The notes: generated by a model not told the origin, from the sequence alone. A stretch of 64,000 nucleotides of DNA from JBCBEX01 sp038528235 (GCA_038528235.1 JBCBEX010000009.1:1-64000); one strand, 5' to 3'. Numbered from the stretch's first letter, positions 24,444-32,967 are shown. Translations and numbers: made by a program.

Positions 24444-25439
24444 CTACCGAGCCAGCGTGACGCGCCGGGTGAGAGCGAGGTCGTCGCCGAGCACGCGGAC
24501 GACGTAGACGCCTGCCGGGAGCCGCGCCGCCTCGAACGGGAGCGCGTGCGTGCCTGCTGCGAGTACGCCCTCGTGCAGCACCGCCACGCGCCGCCCGAGC
24601 ACGTCGTAGGCGACAGCCTCAATGTCCTGTGCTTCAGCGAGGTTCAGCGAAAGCGTCGTCTGCGTCGAGAAGGGGTTGGGAGCCGCGCTCAGCGCGGTGG
24701 CGACCGGTGCGACTTCGGGCTCATCGGCGACGGTGACGTTGAGGTAGTCGATCTCGCGGAGGACGACCTCAAGACCGTACGAGTCGGAGCCTGCGAAAGC
24801 GGGATCGTCGGCGAACAGTTCGACGGCTTGCTCCCCGGAGAACCCCTCGACCGTCCATTGCTCTTCGAACCGAGGAGGAATCACGCCGCCTCCCGCGAGA
24901 AACCTGCTGGATAGCACCGTCGCGCTCAGAGCCACTCTGATGGTCTCGATCGCCGAAGCCTGTTCTTCGGCATAGCGTACCCAAATACGCCCTTCCTCAA
25001 ACTGGGGGGCGTTGATCTCAACGGCAGCCTCCAGCCCATTGCTGTACGTCGCCGACAGCGTATGCGTCTCGCTCTCCGCGTAGGGAAGAAAATGCTCCGA
25101 AGGGACGATGTCATAGGAGTGGACCATCTCCCGGCCAGGACTAAGAATGGCATAGTCACCATTGCACTTCGTGACACAGATCGGGAACGGGTTGCCGAAC
25201 TCGTCGAAGTAGAGCGTTGGGCTTACGCACTCGAAGCCAGGGCATCCGAGATAGACCCGGTCGTCCGAGACGTTGCGAACCCGCGTGGTCACGATGATCG
25301 TCTCACCGTAGGCGTAGGTGTCCTTGTCCGTCTCGATGCTAAGGGTCAGGTCGCCAGGGTCAGGACCCGGAGGCGGTACGAACTGCGCGACGCTGGTGGG
25401 TGCAAGAAAAGCGGCGAGCAGGAAGAGAACAGCGCGCAT
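24444..25439 (-). CDS. Secreted protein with type IX-like C-terminal sorting domain, copy 2
   Basis: A 331-residue exported protein with a signal peptide (VLFLLAAFLAPTSVAQF). Its N-terminal beta-sandwich (ETDKDTYAYGETIIVTTRVRN) is homologous to that of copy 1, and it has a shorter middle region. The C-terminal sorting domain differs from copy 1 at about one residue. Cys residues are concentrated in the N-terminal half (LGCPGFECV, ICVTKCNG). The sorting domain is typical of Por/type IX cargo. The mature function is unknown. Amino-terminal domains have diverged far more than the sorting domains, which suggests recent exchange of the 3' ends. Confidence 0.85.
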   Translation of the reverse strand: MRAVLFLLAAFLAPTSVAQFVPPPGPDPGDLTLSIETDKDTYAYGETIIVTTRVRNVSDDRVYLGCPGFECVSPTLYFDEFGNPFPICVTKCNGDYAILSPGREMVHSYDIVPSEHFLPYAESETHTLSATYSNGLEAAVEINAPQFEEGRIWVRYAEEQASAIETIRVALSATVLSSRFLAGGGVIPPRFEEQWTVEGFSGEQAVELFADDPAFAGSDSYGLEVVLREIDYLNVTVADEPEVAPVATALSAAPNPFSTQTTLSLNLAEAQDIEAVAYDVLGRRVAVLHEGVLAAGTHALPFEAARLPAGVYVVRVLGDDLALTRRVTLAR

Positions 25440-25471
25440 GGGGACGACTAGGCTGTGAAGGGATACCTACG

Positions 25472-25575
25472 CCTTGATACGCCGCAGTCTAACGCGATTC
25501 CAAATGGCGTCAGGGCTACCCCTACATACCGTCCAACTCGTCCGGGTTCAGCCGCCGAGCCACGTCCGGAACGTC
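25472..25575. repeat. Duplicated upstream segment, copy B (source)
   Basis: Matches 24309-24411. It spans the upstream region of the gene at 24444-25439 and the 3' end of the CPBP protease gene, whose stop codon is at 25548-25550. Because a functional gene end is present here, this is the likely ancestral arrangement. Confidence 0.8.
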
Positions 25576-26339
25576 TCCCACAGCGCGCCGGGGCCGATGC
25601 CGTCGACGCCGGTGCGGAAGCGCAGCGTGCACCAGAAGTCGAGCGCAAGCATCTGGAAGCTGTGGATCGGCACCGCGATCCAGAACGAGCGGCAGCGCCA
25701 GCAGAGCGCGCCCAGCGCGATGCCGCCGAGGATCGAGAGGTAGGCCTCCGCTGGCGGCTTGTCGGCGTGCAAGAGCGCAAACGGCACCATCTGCACGAAC
25801 ACGGCCATGAAGCCGAACGTCCGCGCGGTGCCGAAGAGCACGAACCCGCGCCAGAGGTACTCCCACCCGATCCAGTAGAACAGATACAGCAACTCGTAGG
25901 CGAGAAACAGCCCCCAGTCGACCTGCGCCTGGTCGAAGTGCGGATACTTGTCCTGAAACGCCTGGTCGTTCGAGAGCACCCACGTCCCGATGGTCACGAT
26001 GGGCGCGTAGATGAGCGCGATCGTGCCCGCGAGCCGCCAGTCGCCGAGCCCCAGGCCGATGTCCCGGAGCCGCTGCTTGAAGACGAGCATCAGCAGCGCC
26101 ACCGGCAGCACGAAGCCGGTCACGCCCTGGATGCCGAACCACCACGCCCACGCCCAGACGCCGTAGGGATCGAGCTCCAGCGCGGGCGCGATGTTCTCGC
26201 GGAAGAAGCGCCGCCCGCCGAAGTCAAGCTGGAGGAACACGAGCGCCACGCACACGGTGAGCACGACGGCCGTCTGCGCGTCGATGCGCTGCACGGTGGT
26301 GCGGAGCCACAGCCATTCGTCGCGGAGCCGAGAACGCAT
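25548..26339 (-). CDS. CPBP (CAAX-like) intramembrane metalloprotease family protein
   Basis: A 263-residue membrane protein with about seven helices. The CPBP signature is seen as WEYLWRGFVLF (motif 1), FALLHADKPPAEAYLSILGG (motif 2, with the conserved His) and AVPIHSFQM (motif 3, with a second His). Motif 1 normally has two adjacent Glu residues (EExxxR); here the first is Trp, so catalysis is uncertain. In bacteria such proteins process or protect peptides, and the substrate cannot be deduced. The 3' end of the gene is inside the duplicated segment shared with 24309-24411. Confidence 0.82.
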   Translation of the reverse strand: MRSRLRDEWLWLRTTVQRIDAQTAVVLTVCVALVFLQLDFGGRRFFRENIAPALELDPYGVWAWAWWFGIQGVTGFVLPVALLMLVFKQRLRDIGLGLGDWRLAGTIALIYAPIVTIGTWVLSNDQAFQDKYPHFDQAQVDWGLFLAYELLYLFYWIGWEYLWRGFVLFGTARTFGFMAVFVQMVPFALLHADKPPAEAYLSILGGIALGALCWRCRSFWIAVPIHSFQMLALDFWCTLRFRTGVDGIGPGALWETFRTWLGG

Positions 26340-26463
26340 CAGAGGTAGGGGAGAAGAGCGAGGGGCAGCGAAAGGTGGAAGACGCAGCGCAAGGGTGCAG
26401 GCACGACGATGAAGGCAGCCTGCGCTGGAACGTACCGACAGCGAGGCTTAGCGCCTACGGCCG

Positions 26464-27249
26464 TCACACAGCCACGGGTTCGACGCGGAGGCCGCCCGAG
26501 GCGTCGTCGATGAAGCCCGCGAGCGCGTCGGTCGAGTGGTAGAAGAGCGCGAGGTGGCCGCCGTCTGCGGCCTCCTGGGCAAGCTGCGTGCGCCACGCCT
26601 GCGAGGCTGCGCCGTCGTGGTCGTATTTCGCCTGGAAGCGGCGCGTTACCTGGCCGGGCGTCGGGAGCACATCGCCGCCGAAGAGCACGGTGCGCCCGGC
26701 GGTGTGGAGCCGGAAGAGCTGGTGGTCGCGCGAGTGCCCGCCCGTATGAGCGTGCTCGATCTCGTCCGTCAACCAACCGTCGCCCTCAACGGTCACGAGT
26801 TGGCCCTCACGGTCGAGCGCCGTCACGATACGGTCGCGCGCCGCGTCGGAGAGGTCGCCGTAAGGCGCGGAAAGCTCGCCAGCCTGGACGACGTACTCGG
26901 CGTTGGGAAACGTGGGCGTGGCCTCGTCCATCACGGTCGCCACGCAGCCGCCCGCGTGATCGAAGTGGAGGTGCGAGAGCAGCACCTTCGTGACGGCCTC
27001 GCGGGTAACGCCGTGGCGGGCGAGGCCGTCGAGGAGGAAGTCGGTGCCGCGGCCGGTGGCGTACTCGCCGAGGCCGGTATCCAGAAGCAGCACCTCGCTC
27101 GGTGTCTGCACGAGGAACGGCGAGACCGAGACGAACAGCGTGCCGGGGCGCGGCGGATCGCCGTCGGCGTACGGGACGAACACCTTGTCCACGCCGACGG
27201 TGAAGCGCCCCTCCGGCAGCGCGCGGATCTCGAACTCGCCGTAGTTCAT
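26464..27249 (-). CDS. MBL-fold metallo-hydrolase
   Basis: A 261-residue metallo-beta-lactamase-fold enzyme. The binuclear metal site is seen in SHLHFDHAGG (HxHxDH), followed by HTGGHSRDHQ with the next His and LFGGDVLPT with the bridging Asp, and a C-terminal FYHST His. The overall style resembles quorum-lactonase or general MBL hydrolases such as YtnP, but the substrate is not clear. It is separated from phoH downstream by an unusual AT-rich inverted repeat (27250-27322). It is transcribed away from the protease only by virtue of the 124-bp gap; both run leftward. Confidence 0.88.
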   Translation of the reverse strand: MNYGEFEIRALPEGRFTVGVDKVFVPYADGDPPRPGTLFVSVSPFLVQTPSEVLLLDTGLGEYATGRGTDFLLDGLARHGVTREAVTKVLLSHLHFDHAGGCVATVMDEATPTFPNAEYVVQAGELSAPYGDLSDAARDRIVTALDREGQLVTVEGDGWLTDEIEHAHTGGHSRDHQLFRLHTAGRTVLFGGDVLPTPGQVTRRFQAKYDHDGAASQAWRTQLAQEAADGGHLALFYHSTDALAGFIDDASGGLRVEPVAV

Positions 27250-27330
27250 TATTGATTTTGGATTTCAGATTTCCGATTTGGATGCAGTAGGAATCGATCA
27301 GCTAATCGAAAATCGCAAATCATCAATCAC
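27249..27330. repeat. AT-rich imperfect inverted repeat between MBL and phoH genes
   Basis: Left arm (27249-27279) is built of GATTT words; right arm (27304-27330) is built of AATC words and is largely its reverse complement. Base composition is far more AT-rich than the flanking genes. It lies just before the MBL start codon on one side and at the phoH stop on the other. It may act as a terminator-like hairpin or a repeat-derived spacer. Confidence 0.6.
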
Positions 27331-28273
27331 TGCTGTCGCGTTCGTAGGCGTCGATGATGTCCTTGACGAGCTTGTGGCGGACCACGTCGCCCTTGTCGAA
27401 CTGCAGGAAGCCGATGCCGTCCACGCCGCGCAGGATGCGGGTCGCCTCGATGAGCCCGGAGTCGCCGCGGCGGGGGAGGTCGGTCTGCGTGGCGTCGCCC
27501 GTGACGATGGCGCGGCTGCCGACGCCGAGGCGCGTGAGAAACATCTTCATCTGGCTCGTCGTCGCGTTCTGCGCCTCGTCCAGGATGACGAACGCGTTGG
27601 AGAGCGTGCGCCCGCGCATGTAGGCCAGCGGCACGATCTCGACGGTGTTCTGGTCGGTGTGGGCGCGCAGCTTCTCACGCGGAATCATCTCCTCGAGCGC
27701 GTCATAGAGCGGGCGCAGGTAGGGGTCGATCTTGTCGCGGAAGTCGCCGGGGAGGAAGCCGAGGCTCTCGCCCGCCTCGACGGCGGGGCGGCTGAGCACG
27801 ATGCGCTTGACCTGCCGCGAGCGGAGCGCGGAGACAGCCAGCGCGACGGCCGTGTAGGTCTTGCCTGTACCGGCGGGACCTACGGCAAACACGATGTCGT
27901 GCGAGCGAGCGAGCTGGACGAGCTTGGCCTGGTTGGGCGTCTTGGCCTTCACGACGCCGCCGGCGGGCGTGTAGAGGATGACGTCCGAGTGATCGGCGCG
28001 CTGGACGCCCTGGCCGAGCGTGCTCAGATCGAGGACCGTGTCCACGTCGCGCTCGGTGAGCGTGCCGTTGCGGTTGAGTACCATCGTCAGCTCGCCGATC
28101 ACGCGTTCGATGCGGTCGAGCACGGTGGCGTTGCCCTGGAGCATCACCTGGTTGCCGCGCGCCACGATGCGCGCGTCGCCGAAGGCGGCTTCGATCTTGC
28201 GGAGGTAGACGTCGTTGAAGCCGAAGAGCAGCAGCGGCTCGACGCCGTCGATGGAGAGGGTGCGGTCGGCCAA
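27323..28273 (-). CDS. phoH: PhoH-family ATPase
   Basis: A 316-residue cytoplasmic ATPase of the PhoH/YbeZ type, associated in many bacteria with RNA metabolism and with the YbeY endonuclease. Walker A is GPAGTGKTYTAVALAV (near residue 131). VLSRPAVEAGESLGFLPGD is the family hallmark, VILDEAQNATTSQMKMFLTR is Walker B, and TGDATQTDLP follows. A short N-terminal domain precedes it. The start is TTG 28273, which gives the expected N terminus ADRTLSIDGVEPLLLFG; no ATG lies nearby. A single gene, divergent from dapF; ybeY is not seen in this window. Confidence 0.93.
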   Translation of the reverse strand: MADRTLSIDGVEPLLLFGFNDVYLRKIEAAFGDARIVARGNQVMLQGNATVLDRIERVIGELTMVLNRNGTLTERDVDTVLDLSTLGQGVQRADHSDVILYTPAGGVVKAKTPNQAKLVQLARSHDIVFAVGPAGTGKTYTAVALAVSALRSRQVKRIVLSRPAVEAGESLGFLPGDFRDKIDPYLRPLYDALEEMIPREKLRAHTDQNTVEIVPLAYMRGRTLSNAFVILDEAQNATTSQMKMFLTRLGVGSRAIVTGDATQTDLPRRGDSGLIEATRILRGVDGIGFLQFDKGDVVRHKLVKDIIDAYERDSSD

Positions 28274-28440
28274 AACCGGGGAGAGAGCAGGTCGTTAAGA
28301 ATGCGGACGGTGAAGGTACGGGGGCGCTGGCGTGTGGGTGTGTGAGAGTTTGTGAGGATGGACCTGGAGCGACCGGGGCACGGAGAAACGCCGAGTTCGA
28401 CGCGTTGACTTGACCCGCGACGAACTCGCAGACACCTTTT

Positions 28441-28496
28441 CCCACGTCCCACGTCCCACGTCCCACGTCCCACGTCCCACGTCCCACGTCCCACCC
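28441..28496. repeat. Heptanucleotide tandem repeat (7 x CCCACGT plus one variant)
   Basis: Seven perfect CCCACGT units (28441-28489) and a final CCCACCC (28490-28496) that touches the dapF start codon at 28497. The array therefore replaces the normal ribosome-binding region. Copy number changes would alter the 5' leader. Confidence 0.95.
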
Positions 28497-29381
28497 ATGC
28501 CCAACCTCGTCGTCCCCTTCACCAAGATGAACGGCGCGGGCAACGACTTCGTCGTGCTCGACAACCGCTTTCTGTTCTTCTCGGACGACGAGTTGGTGGC
28601 ACTCGCGCAGCGGTACTGCCCCCGGCGCACAGGCGTCGGGGCGGACGGCCTGCTCGCGCTCAACGCGCCGGACGAGGAGGGGGCCGACTACCACATGCGC
28701 TACGTCAACGCCGACGGCTCGTGGGCGCGGATGTGCGGCAACGGTGCGCGCTGCCTCGCTCGCTTCGCCCGGAGCGCAGGGATCGGCGAGGGCGAAGGCA
28801 CCGCTACGCTTACCTTCGACTCCGACGCGGGGCGCTACACCGCCGCGGTCCCCGAGCGCGTCGATGCGGCCGTGCGCCTTCACGTGCCGCCGCCGCGCGA
28901 CTACGGCCCCCGCACCCTCGCCGACAGCACCGAGGTCGTCTACGTCTGGACCGGCACCGACCACGCGGTCATCTTCGTAGACGACGTCGACGCGGTGGAC
29001 GTTGCCGCACGCGGAGCCGCAATCCGGCGCGATCCCGCGTTTGCGTCGACCGGAGCCAACGCGAACTTCGTGGAGGTCAACCCGAAGACCGCGCGGGCGA
29101 AAGTGGGCAACGTGCGTGCGCGGACGTTTGAGAAGGGCGTCGAGGGCGAGACGCTCGCCTGCGGCACGGGCGCCCTTGCAGCGGCAGTCGCCTCGCACCT
29201 GACCGGGCGCGTCCAGGCGACCTCGATCAACGTCGCGATGCCGGGCGGCATGCTCCAGGTCACCTTCCAGCGAGGTGGCGCCTCGGAGCACAGCGGCATC
29301 CAAGACCTCACCCTGAGCGGTCCTGCCGAAACCGTCTACCAGGGCACCCTCGACGTAGACGTGGCGAGTCTCGGCAAATGA
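28497..29381 (+). CDS. dapF: Diaminopimelate epimerase
   Basis: Converts LL- to meso-diaminopimelate for lysine and peptidoglycan synthesis. The 294 residues show KMNGAGNDFVVLDNR at the N terminus, MCGNGARCLARF with the first catalytic Cys, and LACGTGALAAAVA with the second. Both catalytic Cys are present and length is normal. ATG 28497 follows directly after a heptanucleotide repeat and no Shine-Dalgarno sequence is visible. It is followed at 53 bp by sufE. Confidence 0.96.
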   Translation: MPNLVVPFTKMNGAGNDFVVLDNRFLFFSDDELVALAQRYCPRRTGVGADGLLALNAPDEEGADYHMRYVNADGSWARMCGNGARCLARFARSAGIGEGEGTATLTFDSDAGRYTAAVPERVDAAVRLHVPPPRDYGPRTLADSTEVVYVWTGTDHAVIFVDDVDAVDVAARGAAIRRDPAFASTGANANFVEVNPKTARAKVGNVRARTFEKGVEGETLACGTGALAAAVASHLTGRVQATSINVAMPGGMLQVTFQRGGASEHSGIQDLTLSGPAETVYQGTLDVDVASLGK

Positions 29382-29433
29382 CGAGCCGGTAGCCTTCCCA
29401 CGCCTCCACACCACCACGTACCCCCACACTCGC

Positions 29434-29859
29434 ATGCTTCCCCCCGATCTCGCCACCTTCGTCGAAGAAAGTGCGTCGCTCGACAAGCTCACGCGCACAA
29501 TGCTGCTCCTCGACTACGCCGACCGCCTCGGCTCCTACCCCGACGACGCGAAGGACGAGCGCCACCGCGTGCGCGGCTGCACGTCGCTCGTCTACCTCCA
29601 CGCCGACTACGACGCCGACACCGACGCGATGCGCTACCACGGCTTCGCCGATGCCCAGATCGTCAAGGGCATGGTGGCACTCCTCGTGCGCGGCCTCGAC
29701 GGCTTGCCGCCGCGCCAGATCGTCGCCCTCGACCCGAGCTTCCTGAAGGACTCCGGCCTCACCGAAGCGCTCACCGCCACGCGCCAGGGCGGCCTGTTCA
29801 ACATCCTCCGCCGCATGCAGGCCGAGGCCGAAGCGCACGCGGGAGCGACTGGCGACTAG
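29434..29859 (+). CDS. sufE: SufE-family cysteine desulfuration protein
   Basis: A 141-residue sulfur-acceptor protein that stimulates the SufS desulfurase and passes persulfide to the iron-sulfur assembly scaffold. The acceptor Cys is in RVRGCTSLVY (residue 49). The fold ends with the usual helical ILRRMQAEAE. The usual length for SufE is about 140. No sufBCDS genes are next to it. It may be co-transcribed with dapF across a 52-bp gap. Confidence 0.93.
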   Translation: MLPPDLATFVEESASLDKLTRTMLLLDYADRLGSYPDDAKDERHRVRGCTSLVYLHADYDADTDAMRYHGFADAQIVKGMVALLVRGLDGLPPRQIVALDPSFLKDSGLTEALTATRQGGLFNILRRMQAEAEAHAGATGD

Positions 29860-30079
29860 TGACTGGCGAATGGGGGAGAGGGACGAGGAGGACGCAACAG
29901 AGTGAAGAGCCGAGGCCACTCGACGCGACTACCGAAGCCGGTTTGCTTCTTCCGCCGCACCGCCCATATCCCCGGAACCGGGGAGGCGGCCGCTGCACCA
30001 ACCAGGCACGGCCCTGCGTTTCTTGCCGAGCGTGGTACCTTCCGCGCTGTCCCACCCCTTTGGACTTCCCCTTCCGACC

Positions 30080-31174
30080 ATGAAGCGACTTTCTCCCCTT
30101 GCCCTGCTCGCAGCGCTGACCCTGTGGGCGGCGTGCGGCACCCCTTCGCTGACCACGGACACCGCAGACCCGATGGCGAGCCTTCCCGACACGCTCGGCG
30201 CATGGCAGGGTGAGCGCCCGACCATCGAGGACCGCGCGGCGCTCGAGACCTACCGCGCCCAGCGCGCCGCGCTCTTCGCTGAGGGCACCGAAGACGTGTC
30301 CGGTGTCGAATTCATCACGCTCGACGTCGAGCGTATGACCGACGTCGATCTGCCTGGCTTCGCCGCTGAGGGCGATCCGTCTGAGGCCACCTATGGCAGC
30401 ATGGAGAGCGACCTCGGGCCGGTCGACCTCGACCTTGACATCGAGAAGCAGTCGAGCCGCGCCATCTTCGGGCGTGACGACCGCGGCATCCCTGAGTTCG
30501 CGGCGCCCTACAGCCGCATCGGCCGACTCATCACCGAGGGCGGCACCTGCACCGCGGCGCTCGTCGGGCCGCGTCACATCCTCACGGCCGCGCACTGCTA
30601 CGGCCGCAAGCCCGACGGCGGCCTCACCAACGCCATCTTCGTCCCACTCTACGACCAGGGCGGCACGCCGCTCGACACCTACGCGACTGTCGTCTCGACC
30701 TACGCCGAGGCCGTCCCGCCGCGCACGGCCAACTCGGAGGACTACGCCGTGAGCATTCTCGACAAGCCGCTCGGCAACGAACTCGGCTACTTCGGCCTCC
30801 GGTCGATCCAGGACGAGTGGATGGTGCCCGTCGCGGGTAAGTCGGCCCCTGAGTTCGCCGCCGTGGGCTACTCCGGCGACTGGTACGACGGCGAGCGCAT
30901 GGGTGCCGACTGGGGCACGCAGTTCTACGGCCGCATGGGCGGCGACCGCACCGTAGTTGCGCACGACGGCGACACGACGCCCGGCGCGTCCGGCGGTCCC
31001 GTGCTTGGCTACTTCCCGAAGGCGGGCTGGCAGATCGTCGGCATCATCGTCGCTGGGCCGACCGAGCGCTTCCTCCCGATGGAAGAGATCCTCCAGGGCC
31101 GCTCGGCCAACTGGCTCGTAGACGTCGAGCGCTTCGCAGGCGTCGTCGCGGAGATGCGCCAGCGCTACCCGTAA
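30080..31174 (+). CDS. Trypsin-like serine protease lipoprotein (glutamyl-endopeptidase-like)
   Basis: A 364-residue exported protein with a lipoprotein signal (LALLAALTLWAAC). A pro-like region of about 120 residues is rich in Asp and Glu, and a chymotrypsin-fold protease domain follows. The catalytic triad is visible: His in ILTAAHCYG, Asp in NSEDYAVSIL, and Ser in TPGASGGPVLG. The His/Ser neighbourhood resembles V8-like glutamyl endopeptidases and secreted trypsin-like enzymes. The lipobox suggests anchoring to the envelope rather than free secretion. An acidic propeptide could keep it inactive until removed. A terminator hairpin follows at 31201-31240. Confidence 0.85.
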   Translation: MKRLSPLALLAALTLWAACGTPSLTTDTADPMASLPDTLGAWQGERPTIEDRAALETYRAQRAALFAEGTEDVSGVEFITLDVERMTDVDLPGFAAEGDPSEATYGSMESDLGPVDLDLDIEKQSSRAIFGRDDRGIPEFAAPYSRIGRLITEGGTCTAALVGPRHILTAAHCYGRKPDGGLTNAIFVPLYDQGGTPLDTYATVVSTYAEAVPPRTANSEDYAVSILDKPLGNELGYFGLRSIQDEWMVPVAGKSAPEFAAVGYSGDWYDGERMGADWGTQFYGRMGGDRTVVAHDGDTTPGASGGPVLGYFPKAGWQIVGIIVAGPTERFLPMEEILQGRSANWLVDVERFAGVVAEMRQRYP

Positions 31175-31200
31175 GCATCCTCTCGGCTCTCTACAGCGAT

Positions 31201-31240
31201 AAAAAACAGAGGCGGCAGCAGGCTTTGCGCTTGCTGCCGC
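31201..31240 (-). terminator. Rho-independent terminator for the Cys-rich small protein gene
   Basis: Stem GCGGCAGCA (31212-31220) with TGCTGCCGC (31232-31240). On the minus strand it is followed by six T residues (31206-31201). It lies between the serine-protease stop and the stop of the small gene on the other strand and may serve both. Confidence 0.8.
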
Positions 31241-31265
31241 TTCCGTCGTTCTGGTCTGCGTCGTG

Positions 31266-31556
31266 CTAGGCCGTGGGTAGCGGGCGGACGGGTTCGGCTT
31301 CCCAGACGCCGCGACGGATATAGCCCGCCACCGTCGACTTAGGCCACGACTTGTAGCGGACGGGCGGGGGATAATCCACCACGGCCTCGTCTTCGGTCAC
31401 CCACTCGAAGTAGACCGCCACCGAGTCTTCGAAGAGCACGCCCAGCACACAGCCCTTTCCACAGAGGAGATATTTGTAGGAGGTCGCCGCGCTCGGGCGC
31501 TCGGTGAGCGTCAAGGAGGCAGGGCAGGCCTTGCAGAAGGTGTCGAAGCAGGACAT
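31266..31556 (-). CDS. Small Cys-rich protein of unknown function
   Basis: A 96-residue protein with Cys clustered in the first half (SCFDTFCKACP and LCGKGCV), suggesting a metal or disulfide motif. No signal peptide or membrane helix is apparent. The C-terminal half is aromatic and Pro-rich. No family is recognised. It has a good terminator after its stop codon and a clear ATG, which argues that it is a real gene. Roles in metal or redox handling are possible but unsupported. Confidence 0.6.
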   Translation of the reverse strand: MSCFDTFCKACPASLTLTERPSAATSYKYLLCGKGCVLGVLFEDSVAVYFEWVTEDEAVVDYPPPVRYKSWPKSTVAGYIRRGVWEAEPVRPLPTA

Positions 31557-31671
31557 GCGGTCGGAGCACTTTATCTAGACTGGGTCTAATGTAGTGTGCC
31601 GACCAGCCAATTGCACGTCGGCTGTGCAAAGCGCCGGTGAGGATCGCGTGCGGAGCCGAGGGAGCGCGCGT

Positions 31672-32967
31672 TCAGCGCACGAGCACAACCCTGGTCGTTC
31701 GTACCGCACCGTCGGTCCGGAGGCGCACGATGTACACTCCGTCCGGAAGTGCGCGGCCTGACCAGACGTGTTCGTGTAGCCCCGCCCGGTGTGGTCCCTG
31801 AGCGAGGCTGGCGACATGGCGTCCGAGCGCGTCGAATACGTCGAGGGCGGCTATGGTCGGACGGGCGACTGTGTAGGCGAGCGTGACAGAGCCTGAAGCC
31901 GGGGAGGGATAGGCCGCGGTGAAACGCGTACGGCGGTCCGGGGCGCTGCCCTCGTTGCTGGTGTAGCGCGCCAAGATCTCGTCGACGCTGTTGCAGCCGG
32001 TGGCGTTGTCCCGGATGTCGGTCGTACCCAGCAGGCCTTCCCCGCTGAGGATCGGTCCGAGCCCGCGCGCGCAGTCGTCCAGGAAAGGATTGCCGGTGAC
32101 GAGGAGGTCGTTCCCGATCGAGGCGACGGCCTGCAGCGCGTCAACCTCGGCGAGCACGGCGTTGGCTCGGAGGTCGATGTTCTGCACGACCGAGACGAGC
32201 CGCTCCAAGCCGTCGAGGCTCGCCAGGGCCGCGTTGCCCGCGATGGTGAGTGTGAAGGCGACGGTGGCGAGGTCGCCGAGGCCCGCGAGACTGACGAGCG
32301 CGTCGTTGTCGCTGATGACGAGCGTACGCCCGACCGCCGCGAGGCCGCGCAGCCCGTCGAGGTTCGTCAGTGCCGGGTTGCCCGCGATGAGTACGCTTGA
32401 CCCGGTGCTCGACGGAGCCGCGAAGCCTCCGAGCGTAGCCAGCCGGTCGTTGTCCTCGATGAAGAGGCCGCCGCCGATGGCCTCGAGGCCGCCTAGGCCA
32501 TCAAAGTTGGTGAGTCGGTCGTTGTTGCGGATCGAGAGGCTCACGCCGACGCTAGCGAGCGCATCCAGGCCGCGCAGGCTCAGCAGCGCGCCGTTGTCCT
32601 GGATCGTCAGCGACCGGCCGACCCGCTGGAGCGCGCCCAGCCCCTCGATGTCGGCGAGAGCCTCGTTGCGGACGATCGCGGTGAACCGCCCGACTTCGGT
32701 GAGGTCGTCGAGGCCGTCGAGGCTCGTGAGTGCCTCGGTGTCCTTGATCGAGAGCGCCCCGCCGATCCGTGCCAGCCCCCGGAGCCCGGCGAGGCTCTGA
32801 AGAGGCGTTGTGCCGTCCTCGATGGTGAGCATGCCCTCGACCTCTGCGCAATCGAAGGCATCGATCTCCACCTGCGAGGTCAGCGTCACGTCGCCGGCGC
32901 AAGCCTGAGCCAGCGCACCTGGCGCCGTCAGGAGCACAGAGAACAGAAGGATGAGACGAGTGGCCAC
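31672..32967 (-). CDS. Secreted leucine-rich/L-domain-like repeat protein with sorting domain
   Basis: A 431-residue exported protein. A signal peptide (LILLFSVLLTAPGALAQ) is followed by about ten repeats of 22-24 residues of the type LTIQDNGALLSLRGLDALASVG. These resemble receptor L-domain or LRR-like solenoids. The end is a type IX-style sorting domain (FTAAYPSPASGSVTLAY to TTRVVLVR), with a sequence clearly different from the two near-identical ones at 22930 and 24444. The start is GTG 32967. It probably forms a surface-exposed binding rod. It is divergent from the ABC exporter genes. Confidence 0.82.
   Translation of the reverse strand: MATRLILLFSVLLTAPGALAQACAGDVTLTSQVEIDAFDCAEVEGMLTIEDGTTPLQSLAGLRGLARIGGALSIKDTEALTSLDGLDDLTEVGRFTAIVRNEALADIEGLGALQRVGRSLTIQDNGALLSLRGLDALASVGVSLSIRNNDRLTNFDGLGGLEAIGGGLFIEDNDRLATLGGFAAPSSTGSSVLIAGNPALTNLDGLRGLAAVGRTLVISDNDALVSLAGLGDLATVAFTLTIAGNAALASLDGLERLVSVVQNIDLRANAVLAEVDALQAVASIGNDLLVTGNPFLDDCARGLGPILSGEGLLGTTDIRDNATGCNSVDEILARYTSNEGSAPDRRTRFTAAYPSPASGSVTLAYTVARPTIAALDVFDALGRHVASLAQGPHRAGLHEHVWSGRALPDGVYIVRLRTDGAVRTTRVVLVR

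Noticed and set aside
26339..26776. A 145-codon leftward frame between the protease and MBL genes
   Set aside because: It overlaps the MBL gene in another frame and is Arg-rich without recognisable features.
27702..29498. A 598-codon leftward open frame across phoH and dapF
   Set aside because: It runs antisense to dapF and out of frame over phoH, with Arg/Ala/Gly-rich low-complexity translation typical of shadow frames in high-GC DNA.
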